Source: Acidobacteria bacterium SCN 69-37
Lineage (GTDB): Bacteria; Acidobacteriota; Vicinamibacteria; Vicinamibacterales; SCN-69-37
Assembly: GCA_001724025.1 (NCBI GenBank)
Contig: MEDJ01000025.1
Location: forward strand, 1 to 64,000
DNA length: 64,000 bases
Direction of reading: 5' to 3'
Numbering within the stretch: the first letter of the stretch is position 1; each line of letters starts with the position of its first letter. The position numbers and the translations under genes are program-made. This document shows positions 42,382-50,825 of this stretch, piece after piece. A model generated the notes under the pieces. The model saw nothing but the letters and a program-made list of their open reading frames with translations. It searched no databases and was not told the DNA's origin.

Positions 42382-42811
42382 GCGTCTTCCGCGTGGCGTC
42401 GCGAGGACTCTGAAAGCGTATCGACTCCCTGCTCCCCACGTTCGGCAATACCACTGACACTCGTGTCTGCCAGGCAGCAAATCCGTCACGCGCATGCAGT
42501 CCGTCGGTCAGTCGGCCCCGGGTGTCCGGCCCCCGGACGGCGCCCCTCGTCTGGCACGTCAGTTGCCCCGACTGACGCGCATGGCGCTGGGCGCGTCGAC
42601 GATCGACATCGCCGCCGTGGCGGTGCACACGCAACCTCGTCCGACATCTCCGGGCGTCTACATGACCGGGTTCGAGTTCCAGCCAGCACGCCCCGACGCC
42701 GAGGTACCGGACGCCTCGATCCGAACGCTGCTCACGACGGTCGCACCAGCCGGATTCAGGGTCTGATCGTCCCCTGGTTTTCCTGCGGCGCCGTGGCACA
42801 TGCCCGGGCGG
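42382..42811. other. gene-poor stretch
   Basis: A gap of about 430 bp. One + strand frame (42494-42766, 90 codons) is open but has no convincing ribosome site, no recognisable domain and an Arg/Pro-rich composition. It may be a remnant, but I see no support for calling it a gene. No structured repeat or promoter motif stands out. Confidence 0.5.
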
Positions 42812-42997
42812 CTATTTCTGCTCTTCCAGCGCGTAGACAGCCGCGACGAGGACCTCGGCCTCTGCTGACGACACCTTCATCCGGTAGGCGACATACTCGG
42901 CTGGGGAGAGACTTGCTCGCTCCATGCCCGCCTCGTCTTCCATCCAGCGCTGCGCCGCCAGCACCTGGCTCTGGGTCGGTGCCATCTTCTCTGCCAT
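42812..42997 (-). CDS. small helical protein of unknown function
   Basis: A 61-aa, highly helical, acidic protein (MEDEAGMERASLSPAEYVAY, then AEAEVLVAAVYALEEQK). GAGGAG lies nine bases upstream of the ATG at 42997. No family is recognised and no partner gene is adjacent. About 220 bp of sequence without features separate it from the HicB-like gene. Confidence 0.5.
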   Translation of the reverse strand: MAEKMAPTQSQVLAAQRWMEDEAGMERASLSPAEYVAYRMKVSSAEAEVLVAAVYALEEQK

Positions 42998-43220
42998 CTG
43001 CGCGTTCTCCTCTCGGTTCGCTCAACCTTCACGGACCGGCGAAGACCAGATTGGCCATCGCTCGTGCACATGCAAGCCTACTATTTGCTGAGGCCACGTG
43101 CAGAAGGCCTGCCCCGAGCTCCGCCTCCGGGTGCTCCACGACCGTTCATATCCACTCGTCGCGAATCTGCTTCGGGTCCGGACGATTCCGGATGAAGCGG
43201 TGGCGCAACGGCCTTGACGC

Positions 43221-43388
43221 CTACTCCACTCCGAAAATCCAACCTTCAGCGGCGGCGACGGCGCGGGCCGTGTGCTCCGACGGCCCGCGCAACGCGAGAC
43301 TGAGGCCGGCGGCGATGCAGCCGGGCAGGTCGGGCACCCAGGTACGGTAGCCGTCGGCGCGGCGCTCGAGGATGACGATGCACTTCAT
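43221..43388 (-). CDS. short HicB-like protein, probably truncated antitoxin
   Basis: A 55-aa reading frame from ATG at 43388 to TAG at 43223-43221. The beginning IVILERRADGYRTWVPDLPGC is the HicB antitoxin start, a partial RNase H-like fold ending in the PDLPGC motif. After GCIAAG the expected EAI..H helix and C-terminal DNA-binding domain are missing and the frame ends early, so it is likely a truncated or decayed HicB. The start overlaps the stop of the VRR-NUC-like gene by four bases, placing it at the end of that operon. No HicA toxin is present. Confidence 0.6.
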   Translation of the reverse strand: MKCIVILERRADGYRTWVPDLPGCIAAGLSLALRGPSEHTARAVAAAEGWIFGVE

Positions 43389-43984
43389 GAGCCGATGGCC
43401 TCACGCGGCGACAGTGTCACGACCTCGACAGACACCAACCGCCCGTCGGCGGCCCGCAGGTGCCTCTCGATCAGCTGGAGTCCCTCGAGCTGATGCGAAG
43501 CCAGGCTGTCTCCGGGCAACTTGACCTCGATGAACCGATGCCGACGACGGGTCACGAGCCACAGGTCAGGACCAACCGGCAGGGACCCGGCGGTCTTCTC
43601 CGCGGCGGCGCGAACCTCTTGCTGGAAAGTGTCGAGATTCCGGAAGTGCCGCTGGAGCGCGGCACGAAATGCCTCCTGGTAGTCGTCGGCAAGCGGACCG
43701 GGAGCGCTCCATTTCGGCGACGTCAGCCACTTGAACGATCCGTACCAGGACTCGCCAGTCCCCTCATTCGCAAGGACATAGGCTTCACCGAAGAACCGCC
43801 GGCCTGGCCTGGTGTCGGCCTTCGCCGTCAGCAAACGTCTCACCAGCGGCTGACAGCCTCGCAGCAGTGAGCGATCTTTTCTCTTCCATCGTTCGAGATC
43901 AGCCGACGAATACGTCAGGGTCGTCTGCGTCACCGCCGACGGCACTACATCCGCTGCGAGGCGTCTGGTCCTTGACGTGGTCAT
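43385..43984 (-). CDS. VRR-NUC-like nuclease-domain protein
   Basis: A 199-aa protein. The last third contains DLWLVTRRRHRFIEVKLPGD followed by LASHQLEGLQLIERHL, which matches the core of VRR-NUC-type PD-(D/E)xK nucleases: an Asp before the strand, E-x-K, then a Gln on the following helix. The N-terminal part (about residues 25-130) is a conserved-looking helical region rich in aromatic residues. It overlaps its upstream neighbour by four bases and the HicB-like frame by four bases, so it was part of a coupled three-gene unit. A restriction or defence role is likely but not certain. Confidence 0.65.
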   Translation of the reverse strand: MTTSRTRRLAADVVPSAVTQTTLTYSSADLERWKRKDRSLLRGCQPLVRRLLTAKADTRPGRRFFGEAYVLANEGTGESWYGSFKWLTSPKWSAPGPLADDYQEAFRAALQRHFRNLDTFQQEVRAAAEKTAGSLPVGPDLWLVTRRRHRFIEVKLPGDSLASHQLEGLQLIERHLRAADGRLVSVEVVTLSPREAIGS

Positions 43985-44631
43985 GACTGGTACTCGCGCA
44001 CGCTCTGGTGAACCAACTCGCGAATCAGCGCCTCCTTGTCACGCAGGTCCGCTGGTGCGATCCGGAAGACGAACGATCCAGATGCCCGCTGAGTGGCGCC
44101 AAGGCCGGCCTCATCAAGGCGTCTCAGCCATTCTTCATTCCTTGACAGGTTCAGGCGAATGGCGAGGAATTGCTTCTTTGGATACATGCCAGCCGCCCTG
44201 AAGAATCGACCCGGCAGGCTCAGACTGACGATCGTCTGTCCATAGCGCAGCGCCAGCGGCGGATGAGCGATCTCGTTCGCGATGTCGACGATGCGGTCGC
44301 AGAGCTGCATGATGTCCGGGCCTACCCGACTCTCCCACGTCGTCCGGTCCTCCCCCTGCCCCTCGTCGCTCTCCTCGTCCAGCCGATCGTCGGCTTCGGC
44401 ACCGTGCGTTCCGAGCACTGCCGATACCGCGGGATCGGCAGCGATGGTCAACGTCGCCTCAATCGCGTCGTCGTCACCGTCAACGTCTTCGCCCTCATCA
44501 GGCTGCCCGCCGGAGTAAGCCGACTTTCCCGTGGCACGTTCGATCAGCGCCAGAAGGCGGGCCTGCCTGTCGGCCATGAACGCCTCGAAGTCGTCGGCGC
44601 GCAGCAGGCTCGGAGCGGATGCGAAGCCCAT
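43981..44631 (-). pseudogene. 5-prime-truncated gene, DUF5655-like C-terminal part
   Basis: The frame encodes 216 aa, but the first few codons from 44631 to about 44616 are antisense to IS orfA, so the real 5-prime part was lost at the IS junction. The preserved protein begins around ADDFEAFMADRQARLLALIE, passes through an acidic low-complexity linker, and ends with a conserved domain (PKKQFLAIRLNLSRNEEWLR, LDEAGLG). From memory this resembles the DUF5655-type end of DUF262/GmrSD-like restriction proteins. The gene is followed without a gap by the VRR-NUC-like gene. Because its start is gone it is probably not functional. Confidence 0.55.
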
Positions 44632-44827
44632 CGGCGAGGTGGCGAAGAAGCACGGCGTGAGCGACCAGACGATCTATGCCTGGCGCAAGCGCTTTGGGAC
44701 GCTGGAGGCCGCGGATGTGAAGCGGCTGCGTCAGCTCGAGCAGGAGAACGGCCGGTTGAAGAAGTTGCTGGCCGAGCGCGACCTGGACATCGAGCTGCTG
44801 AAAGAGGTGTCCCGAAAAAAATGGTGA
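44616..44827 (+). pseudogene. IS3-family orfA remnant
   Basis: Only the end of orfA is left. It has the helix-turn-helix VAKKHGVSDQTIYAWRKRFG and the leucine zipper LEAADVKRLRQLEQENGRLK, which normally follow about 20 more N-terminal residues. The frame ends at TGA 44825-44827. A run of seven A (44815-44821) just before the end is the usual slip site for making the OrfAB fusion transposase. Confidence 0.85.
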
Positions 44828-45684
44828 GCGCACGGGGGCGCCGCGAGCAGGTCGCGTTTCTCGAAGCGCGGGGCCAATCTCGTCGGCGGGCGTGTGCGCT
44901 GTTGTCGGTGGCGCGGTCGAGCGTGGGCTACACGTCGCGCCTCGTGGCCCGGGACGCGGCGGCGCTGGCCGACATGCGCCTGCTCGCGGGGCAGTACCCG
45001 CGGTTCGGTTACCGCCGCATCCGGATCTACCTCGAGCGCTGCGGCCACGTGATGAGCGTGGAGCGCGCGCATCGGCTCTGGCGGGCCGCGGGCCTGCAAG
45101 TGCCGCGGCGGCGCCCGCGCAAGCGGATCGCGACGGGCCGTCCGCGCCCGGTGCCGGCCACGGGACCGAATCACGTGTGGGCGTATGACTTCGTGTTCGA
45201 TGCCTGCGCGAACGGGCAGCCCCTGAAGTGCCTCACTGTGATCGACGAGTTCACTCGCGAAAGCCTGGCCATCGATGTCGCCGGCAGCATTCGATCGGCG
45301 CGCGTGATCGAGGTGCTCTCGCGGCTCGTCAGCACGCATGGCGCGCCGAGGCATCTGCGGTCGGACAACGGCCCCGAGTTCGTATCGCGGGCGATTCTCC
45401 GGTGGCTGCACGCGGCGAACATCGACACGGCGCTGAGCGACCCCGGCAAGCCGTGGCAGAATGGCGCCGACGAATCGTTCAACGGCAAGTTCCGCGACGA
45501 GTGCTTGAGCCTGGAGTGGTTCCGCAATCGTACGGAGGCCAGCGTGGTGATTGAACGGTGGCGGCGGCACTACAACGAAGACCGACCACACTCGAGCCTG
45601 CAGTACCTGACGCCGGTAGCTTACAAGGCGCAGATCACGAGCGAGCAGTTAACAGGAGCCCCGGCGAGCGCCATTTTCCAGTAA
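44821..45684 (+). CDS. IS3-family transposase OrfB
   Basis: A 287-aa DDE transposase. The first catalytic Asp is in WAYDFVFDACANGQPLKCLT, the second in LRSDNGPEFVS and the Glu in NGKFRDECLSLEWF; DDE is intact. The HTH-like start (SRRRACALLSVARSSVGY) and the NEDRPHSSLQYLTP end are typical of the IS407 subgroup. ATG at 44821 overlaps orfA, and synthesis normally needs a -1 frameshift at the A7 run. The protein itself looks functional, although the element has lost one end. Confidence 0.93.
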   Translation: MVSARGRREQVAFLEARGQSRRRACALLSVARSSVGYTSRLVARDAAALADMRLLAGQYPRFGYRRIRIYLERCGHVMSVERAHRLWRAAGLQVPRRRPRKRIATGRPRPVPATGPNHVWAYDFVFDACANGQPLKCLTVIDEFTRESLAIDVAGSIRSARVIEVLSRLVSTHGAPRHLRSDNGPEFVSRAILRWLHAANIDTALSDPGKPWQNGADESFNGKFRDECLSLEWFRNRTEASVVIERWRRHYNEDRPHSSLQYLTPVAYKAQITSEQLTGAPASAIFQ

Positions 45685-45865
45685 TCGCTGGTCCGAAGAA
45701 CCCCAGCAGGTCAACAGGGGATGCCCGCTCAGGTGGCCTCACGAGGCGACGACGGATCGCGCGATGGACGAGTCCCGATCCATTGATTTCGTCGTGCGTC
45801 CGGGCACAGAATGCGTGCAGCCGAGGACAGGACGGGCGAGATCGCCGCGTACGCAAGAGGCTCGC

Positions 45866-46213
45866 ATGACGCAGGACGAGATCGATCGGCGGGAGTGGGA
45901 GAACCCACGTAACTGGTCGGGATGGCTGGGCCTGTACAGCAGCGAAGACGACAGTCGCTTCTGGGTACCGAAGCGTCCCGGCCGATTCAGTCGGGGCGTG
46001 ACTCCGAACATGGCAAAGCCCAGCTCCCGGATCTTCTTCTGGGGCATGACGATTGTTCCCATCGCCCTGCTGCTGACCTCCATCATCGTCGTCTACGCTC
46101 GCACGGTGCCGCGAGCCCACATCCCCGCACTCGGGGAAGGCTGGGAGGCGACAGGCAGGAAGGAGACTGGAAGGCCACGGGGCCCGGAGACTCGAAGGCT
46201 GCTCGATAGCTGA
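45866..46213 (+). CDS. DUF5808-family protein
   Basis: A 115-aa protein. The beginning WENPRNWSGWLGLYSSEDDS and FWVPKRPGRFSRGVTPNMAK match DUF5808, a short domain with W...Y...D.R..VPKR...G.T.N pattern. One hydrophobic segment follows (IFFWGMTIVPIALLLTSIIV). The last 30 residues are charged and low-complexity and may come from read-through into non-coding DNA. It lies 150 bp beyond the IS right end. The function is unknown. Confidence 0.75.
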   Translation: MTQDEIDRREWENPRNWSGWLGLYSSEDDSRFWVPKRPGRFSRGVTPNMAKPSSRIFFWGMTIVPIALLLTSIIVVYARTVPRAHIPALGEGWEATGRKETGRPRGPETRRLLDS

Positions 46214-46399
46214 AATCTAGGCCGCTCCGGCCAGTTCAACAAGCACCGGCACCGCGGCCTTGGGCTGTTCAGCCGTAGCCCTCGTGGGACTGCCGAACGC
46301 AAGATGTGGGCCACGGCCCCGTCGCGTGCATCGACGCGTCGTGATCCGGCGCCGCCTGCGCGAGCAGCCCCGGCGACGCCGCGGTCAGGACGATCCCCC

Positions 46400-46636
46400 T
46401 CACCGCACCCTCCGGCGCGTGATCACCACCTCGCGGTCGCCGACGGCCGTCTCGCCGCCCATCGCCGCCACGAATCGATACCCCTGATCGCCGGCCTGAC
46501 GCATCTCGTCCTGCATCGTCGAGGTCCGCGTCGTGGCGAGCACGCGATAAGAACTGTTCTGCGCGGCCACGGGTGCGGCGATGCCGCAGGCGGCCACCGC
46601 CACCGCCAGCACCAGCACGTATCGGACATTCGACAT
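46400..46636 (-). CDS. small exported protein
   Basis: A 78-aa protein: signal peptide (YVLVLAVAVAACGIAAPVAA) and a mature part of about 50 residues (RTSTMQDEMRQAGDQGYRFV, then AVGDREVVITRRRVR) of a size and pattern seen in DUF4177-like small proteins. It follows the beta-barrel gene on the same strand with a 36-bp gap, so it is likely co-transcribed. The function is unknown. Confidence 0.65.
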   Translation of the reverse strand: MSNVRYVLVLAVAVAACGIAAPVAAQNSSYRVLATTRTSTMQDEMRQAGDQGYRFVAAMGGETAVGDREVVITRRRVR

Positions 46637-46672
46637 GAGGCACTACTTGTGGCTGGAAAACGTGACGATGGC

Positions 46673-47203
46673 TCAGTGGAACGAGACGCCGATGCCGATC
46701 TGCCCGACGTTCGCGTCGACGTTCTCGTTGCGCATCGCGAAGCCGTTGTAGAACGGCGTGAGACTGATGTTGCGGCCCACCCGCAGGTCCCAGCCGACAC
46801 CAATCACCACGCCCACGCCCAGCTCGTTCTCGTCGGCATAGGACACGCTGCCCGCGCCGAGGCCGCCCGTGATGAAGAATCCGGACGTGCGCACGGGGTA
46901 GACGCGCACGCGGAAGTCGAACGTCCCGGCCGTGAGCCGCTCCCCGAGCGTTTCCTTGACCCACCCCGTGGTCCCGACGCCGAGCAGCAGGTGGTCGTTG
47001 ACCGTCCCGCCCAGCGACAGATTGCCGCTGAGGCCACCCTCGCGCCCGTCGCAATTGTCACACCCGAGCGATCCATACCCCATGCCGAAGTTGACCCAGA
47101 ACCCATGGCGCTCGGGCACCGCCGCCGGTCCCTGCGCCAGCGCCGGCACCGCACTCATCACCATCATCAGGCCCGCAGCCACACACATCGTTCTCATTCG
47201 CAT
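46673..47203 (-). CDS. outer-membrane beta-barrel protein
   Basis: A 176-aa protein: signal peptide (MCVAAGLMMVMSAVPALAQ), then eight or so amphipathic beta strands (HGFWVNFGMGYGSLGCDNCD, GGLSGNLSLGGTV, FFITGGLGAGSVSY, VVIGVGWDLRVGR) and a closing strand ending in Phe-His (IGIGVSFH). The ATG at 47203 has GGAG eight bases upstream. The pair of Cys in CDNC near the N-terminus is unusual for a barrel and could be a disulfide or metal site. A CTATA-CTGA-TATAG palindrome lies upstream at about 47232. Confidence 0.78.
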   Translation of the reverse strand: MRMRTMCVAAGLMMVMSAVPALAQGPAAVPERHGFWVNFGMGYGSLGCDNCDGREGGLSGNLSLGGTVNDHLLLGVGTTGWVKETLGERLTAGTFDFRVRVYPVRTSGFFITGGLGAGSVSYADENELGVGVVIGVGWDLRVGRNISLTPFYNGFAMRNENVDANVGQIGIGVSFH

Positions 47204-47288
47204 CGCACACACTCCAGGGGAAGCCGAACAACTATACTGATATAGGTCGAGCCGCCGTGGCTCCTTAGCCGCGACGTCGACGCCCGGC

Positions 47289-47960
47289 TCAGTCCCTCAC
47301 CTCGGTGAAGCTCCACTCGACGCCCGACGAGTTGGTGATCGCGACCACGCCGCCGCTGACCTGGTGCACCCCTTCGTAGCGCTCTTGTCCCCAGGACCGC
47401 CCCAGCAGCTCGTTGACCACCAGCCGCCCGCCCACGCGCACGATGAAGTTCGACGAGTTCGATCGATAGGTGCCGACGATGCGCACGCGCGAGATCGCGG
47501 CCGGCATGTCGAAGACGGTATTGCCGGCGCCGTCGCGCTGCCAGACCGGCCCGGTCCGCACACCCCGCCCGGAAAAGGCGATCTGATTGCTGCCGGCCGT
47601 GTGGTCCGCATTGATCCGCACGCTGCCACTCACGGCCCCTGTCGTCGTCGGACTGAACCAGACGACCACCTCTCGAGTGCCCCCGGCGGGAATGACGCCG
47701 GTGAGCCAGTTCGCCGTGAGCGGGCTGCCGCCCGTCATACTGAGACTGGTCACGGTCATCGCGCTGTTGCCGTTGTTGGCAATCCGCATCGTCCGTTCAG
47801 CCGATGCGCCCACCTCGACGTCGCCGAACGCGAGATCCCCGGACACCTGGATCACCCGCGTCGGCGCGGCGGGCTCGCTGGGCGCCGTGGGACTGCTCCC
47901 CTTGCCACACGCCAGCGACACCAGCATCAGTCCGCACACCAGCCATCGTCGCCCTCGCAT
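47289..47960 (-). CDS. lipoprotein with choice-of-anchor/ASH-type beta-sandwich domain
   Basis: A 223-aa protein with a lipobox (GLMLVSLAC) followed by a Ser/Pro linker. The domain VSGDLAFGDVEVGASAERTM and IANNGNSAMTVTSLSMTGG is the ASPM-SPD2-Hydin/choice-of-anchor D beta-sandwich. The C-terminal 80 residues (NTVFDMPAAISRVRIVG) look like a second beta domain. The ATG at 47960 with GGAGGTGAC is clearly better than upstream starts. It is probably an outer-membrane lipoprotein of unknown binding role. Confidence 0.8.
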   Translation of the reverse strand: MRGRRWLVCGLMLVSLACGKGSSPTAPSEPAAPTRVIQVSGDLAFGDVEVGASAERTMRIANNGNSAMTVTSLSMTGGSPLTANWLTGVIPAGGTREVVVWFSPTTTGAVSGSVRINADHTAGSNQIAFSGRGVRTGPVWQRDGAGNTVFDMPAAISRVRIVGTYRSNSSNFIVRVGGRLVVNELLGRSWGQERYEGVHQVSGGVVAITNSSGVEWSFTEVRD

Positions 47961-48051
47961 CGTCACCTCCACCGGTCACGGCACTCCATCACGCGCCAGA
48001 CCAGTGGAAATGCTAGTGATCGAAGATTGCCGGGGGATTGCCGGGGGACTA

Positions 48052-48142
48052 AGAGTGCGTTCGAAAAGTCGGCCCGCGCATCCGGGAGCCTCGCAGGGGC
48101 TGAAGCCCCTACGCTCCATTGAGGACGTTGGAAACGCACTCT
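48052..48142. repeat. 91-bp element with 10-bp terminal inverted repeats
   Basis: AGAGTGCGTT at 48052-48061 and AACGCACTCT at 48133-48142 are exact inverted repeats. Between them sits GGGGCTGAAGCCCC, the same palindrome as in the repeats at 5.5, 58.4 and 60.2 kb. It lies between two genes on the minus strand and encodes nothing. Confidence 0.7.
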
Positions 48143-48165
48143 GACAATGCGGGGGCGGCCGGGCG

Positions 48166-49020
48166 CTACGCGCCTGTCGCGTGCACCGGCTCGTCGCGAT
48201 CGAGCCGGTAACCGATGTTGCGCAGAGCCACGAGCCGGCCGCGCAGCGACGGCAGCTTGCGGCGCAGGCGCGAGACGTGGACGTCGACCGTGCGGTCGTC
48301 GCCCGTATACCGATAGCCCCACACGTCCTGGAGCATCCGCGCGCGCGTGACGATGCGTCCCGGGCGCTCGAGGAGATAGGCCAGCGCCTTGAGCTCGAGC
48401 GGCGTCAGCGACACGGCCACGCCCGACTCCGTGACGACGAACCGCGCGAGATCGACGACGAGGTCGCCGAGACGCAGGATGCCCGCACTCGATGTTTCGA
48501 GTGCCGAGACGCTGTGCTGTCCGTCCGCGACGCCATCGCCCGTGTCCGTTCGACGATCCGCAACCACCCGGTGCAGCAGATCGTGGACCTCGACGAGCAG
48601 CGCGGCCAGCCGCTGCTGCGTGGGCTGGTCGCCGGTCGCGACCCCGCCTGCGGGAAGCCGCGTTGGCGCCCCCGTCGCCAGACGCGCCACGCCCTCGATT
48701 GCCACGAGCCTCCGGCGCCGCACGAGTGCCACGGTGTGCAATTCGACGGGCAGCGAGACGCCGTCGCGCACCAGGTGCACCGTGGTGACGAGTTCGCGTC
48801 GCGAGCGCAGCAGGTGCCGGAGCAGGCGCCGGTCCGCCCCGGCGACGACGGCGAAGCAGAGCTGACGGTCGGCGTAGAACGCCTCCGGTGGATGCCCGGT
48901 GAGACTCGCGACGGAGGGACTGACGTAGGCGAGCCGCCGCTCCGGCTCGAGAGCGTAACGGAAATAGACGTCGGGTGCCGTATCGAGCAAGGCGCAGAAC
49001 CACTCGGTCGGAGCGTGCAT
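48166..49020 (-). CDS. one-component regulator: PAS domain plus OmpR-type winged helix
   Basis: A 284-aa protein starting with ATG at 49020. Residues about 5-120 form a PAS fold (YFRYALEPERRLAYVSPSVA, TGHPPEAFYA). A helical linker follows, then a C-terminal OmpR/PhoB-type DNA-binding domain (LTPLELKALAYLLERPGRIV, VDVHVSRLRRKL, IGYRLD). There is no receiver domain, so it senses directly through PAS rather than by phosphorylation. The ligand and targets are unknown. It is divergent from the antitoxin gene 152 bp away. Confidence 0.82.
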   Translation of the reverse strand: MHAPTEWFCALLDTAPDVYFRYALEPERRLAYVSPSVASLTGHPPEAFYADRQLCFAVVAGADRRLLRHLLRSRRELVTTVHLVRDGVSLPVELHTVALVRRRRLVAIEGVARLATGAPTRLPAGGVATGDQPTQQRLAALLVEVHDLLHRVVADRRTDTGDGVADGQHSVSALETSSAGILRLGDLVVDLARFVVTESGVAVSLTPLELKALAYLLERPGRIVTRARMLQDVWGYRYTGDDRTVDVHVSRLRRKLPSLRGRLVALRNIGYRLDRDEPVHATGA

Positions 49021-49172
49021 GCGCTCATGTTCGGGGCGAGGTGTGACAGGGGCGGACAGGGCATGCGCGGCGAGACGCGTCCGCCCCTCTTCATCCCGGA
49101 AGGCACCCGCCTTCGACGTCGGAAGTTGTCGAAGACGCCTGCATGTGCGATATTCAAACTTGGTAAACCACC

Positions 49173-49820
49173 ATGCCGACAGCGAGGGACGCGAGGGTTG
49201 CCGGTCCCGGGCCCACCGAGGACGTGGCCGCTGACACACTGAACGATGCGTTGCTCGTCCGCGCCCAACGCGCCTTGCTGCAGGCGGCCGGAGAGGCTGA
49301 TGAGCGCGTGGCGGCCGACGCGGTGTCTGCCCCGTCGGACGCACTGGTCCTGCTTCGGCTACTGGAACAGCCGGAGGTGCTCGACGCCCTGCGCGCGGCC
49401 GACTCGCTCGCGCCGGCCAGAGTTCGCGGCATCGGCGCCCGGCTGCAACTCATCGAACTTGCAGGTGGACTGCTTTCAGTGGCAGAAGTGGCCGCCGTGC
49501 TGGATTTGACGAGACAGGCGATCGAGAAGCGCCGACGAGCCGGGAGGCTCCTGGCCGTATCGCTGGGACGTCGGGGGTACCGCTACCCGGCGTTTCAGTT
49601 CGTCGATGGTCAGACGCTCCCGGGCCTCGAGCGTGTCCTCGCGGTGCTCGGATCGCGCGACGCCTGGACTCAGATGCACTTCTTCGTGAATCGTCGACCC
49701 GATCTGGGCGACCGATCGCCGGCCGAGGTGTTGCTGCCAACGCTCGACGTCCGAGACGATGACCCCGCCGACGCGGTCATCGAAGCCGCGGAGGCGGCTC
49801 TCGACCAGGGAGCGGCGTAG
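49173..49820 (+). CDS. Xre/MbcA/ParS-type antitoxin of a RES toxin
   Basis: A 215-aa protein. A helix-turn-helix lies at LLSVAEVAAVLDLTRQAIEK, followed by RRRAGRLLAVSLGRRGYRYP. The C-terminal toxin-binding region (FVNRRPDLGDRSPAEVLL) resembles DUF2384 (MbcA/ParS). The stop is immediately followed by the RES gene's GTG, the usual antitoxin-toxin order of the Xre-RES systems. RES toxins consume NAD+, and the antitoxin blocks them and represses the operon. This antitoxin appears intact although its toxin partner is broken. Confidence 0.78.
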   Translation: MPTARDARVAGPGPTEDVAADTLNDALLVRAQRALLQAAGEADERVAADAVSAPSDALVLLRLLEQPEVLDALRAADSLAPARVRGIGARLQLIELAGGLLSVAEVAAVLDLTRQAIEKRRRAGRLLAVSLGRRGYRYPAFQFVDGQTLPGLERVLAVLGSRDAWTQMHFFVNRRPDLGDRSPAEVLLPTLDVRDDDPADAVIEAAEAALDQGAA

Positions 49821-50422
49821 GTGGACCTTCCCGGTATCCATCCCGAGCCCCCCGCGGATCTGCGCCGGCGGACGCCGCTGCTACGTACGTCAGCCGGTCC
49901 GTAGATCCGATTTCATGACGCGCGTCGTGATCCTCTGTATTTCAGCCAGAACCGGACATCGCGGTTCAGCGATCCCACCGACGAGTTCGGCGTGCTCTAC
50001 GCCGCCGACGAGTTCGCCGGAGCGTTCATCGAGACGTTCGGCCGCAACCTCGGCCTGCGCAGCGTTACCGTCTCGTCCCTGACGGCGACCAGTGTTGCCG
50101 TGCTGCGGGCCGATCCAAACCTACACTCATCGATCTGGCGTCGAGCGGCGGCGCGGCTAGACTGAGCGCCGATACGAGGTTGATGTCAGGCGCACTCGTC
50201 GTTGCGCAGCGCTGGTCGCGGGCGCTCTGGGAGCATCCCGTCCAGGCCGACGGTCTGTACTACCGGCTTCGCCACGATCCGGAACAGTGTGCGTGCGCGC
50301 TGTTCGATCGGGCGGCACACGCGATCACTGCAGATCGGCAAGGCGCCGTGTCCGCGCCTCGTCACCGGGAGGACCTGACCGCAGCCCTCGACCGCTACGG
50401 CTTCGGCTTGATTCCCGAATAG
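49821..50422 (+). pseudogene. RES-domain toxin, broken by an in-frame stop and a frameshift
   Basis: The frame starts at GTG 49821 (LPGIHPEPPADLRRRTPLLR), meets TAG at 49902-49904, then continues in the same frame with IRFHDARRDPLYFSQNRTSR and DEFGVLYAADEFAGAFIETF, the RES core. TAG stands where relatives have Trp in PWYR, so a TGG-to-TAG change is likely. Near 50112-50125 the coding frame shifts: TLIDLASSGGAARLSADTRL and the ending LTAALDRYGFGLI lie in another frame and finish at 50422. Two independent lesions make it non-functional unless both are sequencing errors. Confidence 0.85.
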
Positions 50423-50540
50423 CCGGTATCGGCACGTCGGGCCCTGTCTTCTGCGCGCCATCGCTGTCATGACAATGTCTGGCGGACCGTGGTAGCTTGA
50501 AAGCCTGAGAGCTGGGAAGGCCGGGGGTTGGGAGGCGGAG

Positions 50541-50825
50541 ATGACAACGGCTACACGGAGCGAGAAACTGGATCTCCGGCTGACGCCGGACGCGAAACGG
50601 ACGCTCCAGACGGCGGCGGCCGCGTCGAACCGGTCGGTCAGCGACTTCGTGCTCGAAAGCGCGCTGGACCGCGCGGCCGAAACACTTCCGGATCGGACCC
50701 GCTTCCTGCTCGGTCCCGATCAGTGGGCCGAGTTCCAGGCTCTGCTCGACGCCGACCCGCGCTCGAACCCCCGCCTGGCTGAGCTCCTTCGTCGACCGGG
50801 CTTCTTCGATCCGCCAACGAAATGA
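50541..50825 (+). CDS. DUF1778-family antitoxin (TacA-like)
   Basis: A 94-aa ribbon-helix-helix protein: KLDLRLTPDAKRTLQTAAAA then SVSDFVLESALDRAAE, and a C-terminal arm (DPRSNPRLAELLRRPGFF) that normally covers the toxin's active site. It represses its own operon together with the toxin. The stop overlaps the toxin's ATG by four bases, the usual arrangement for DUF1778-GNAT pairs. Confidence 0.92.
   Translation: MTTATRSEKLDLRLTPDAKRTLQTAAAASNRSVSDFVLESALDRAAETLPDRTRFLLGPDQWAEFQALLDADPRSNPRLAELLRRPGFFDPPTK

Larger units (their letters stand above)
44616..45713 (+). mobile_element. IS3-family (IS407-group-like) insertion sequence, left end missing
   Basis: It contains the 3-prime part of orfA (to 44827) and a complete orfB (44821-45684). 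The right end at 45713 reads, on the complementary strand, TGACCTGCTGGGGTTCTTCG, the TGACCTGC-type end of IS407-like elements. The matching left end and the first codons of orfA are absent; the sequence changes into the truncated DUF5655-like gene near 44616. The element is therefore a fragment left by deletion and cannot transpose on its own. Confidence 0.85.

Noticed and set aside
42494-42766. 90-codon + frame
   Set aside because: No ribosome site, no domain, low-complexity start. Kept only as a note in the gap entry.
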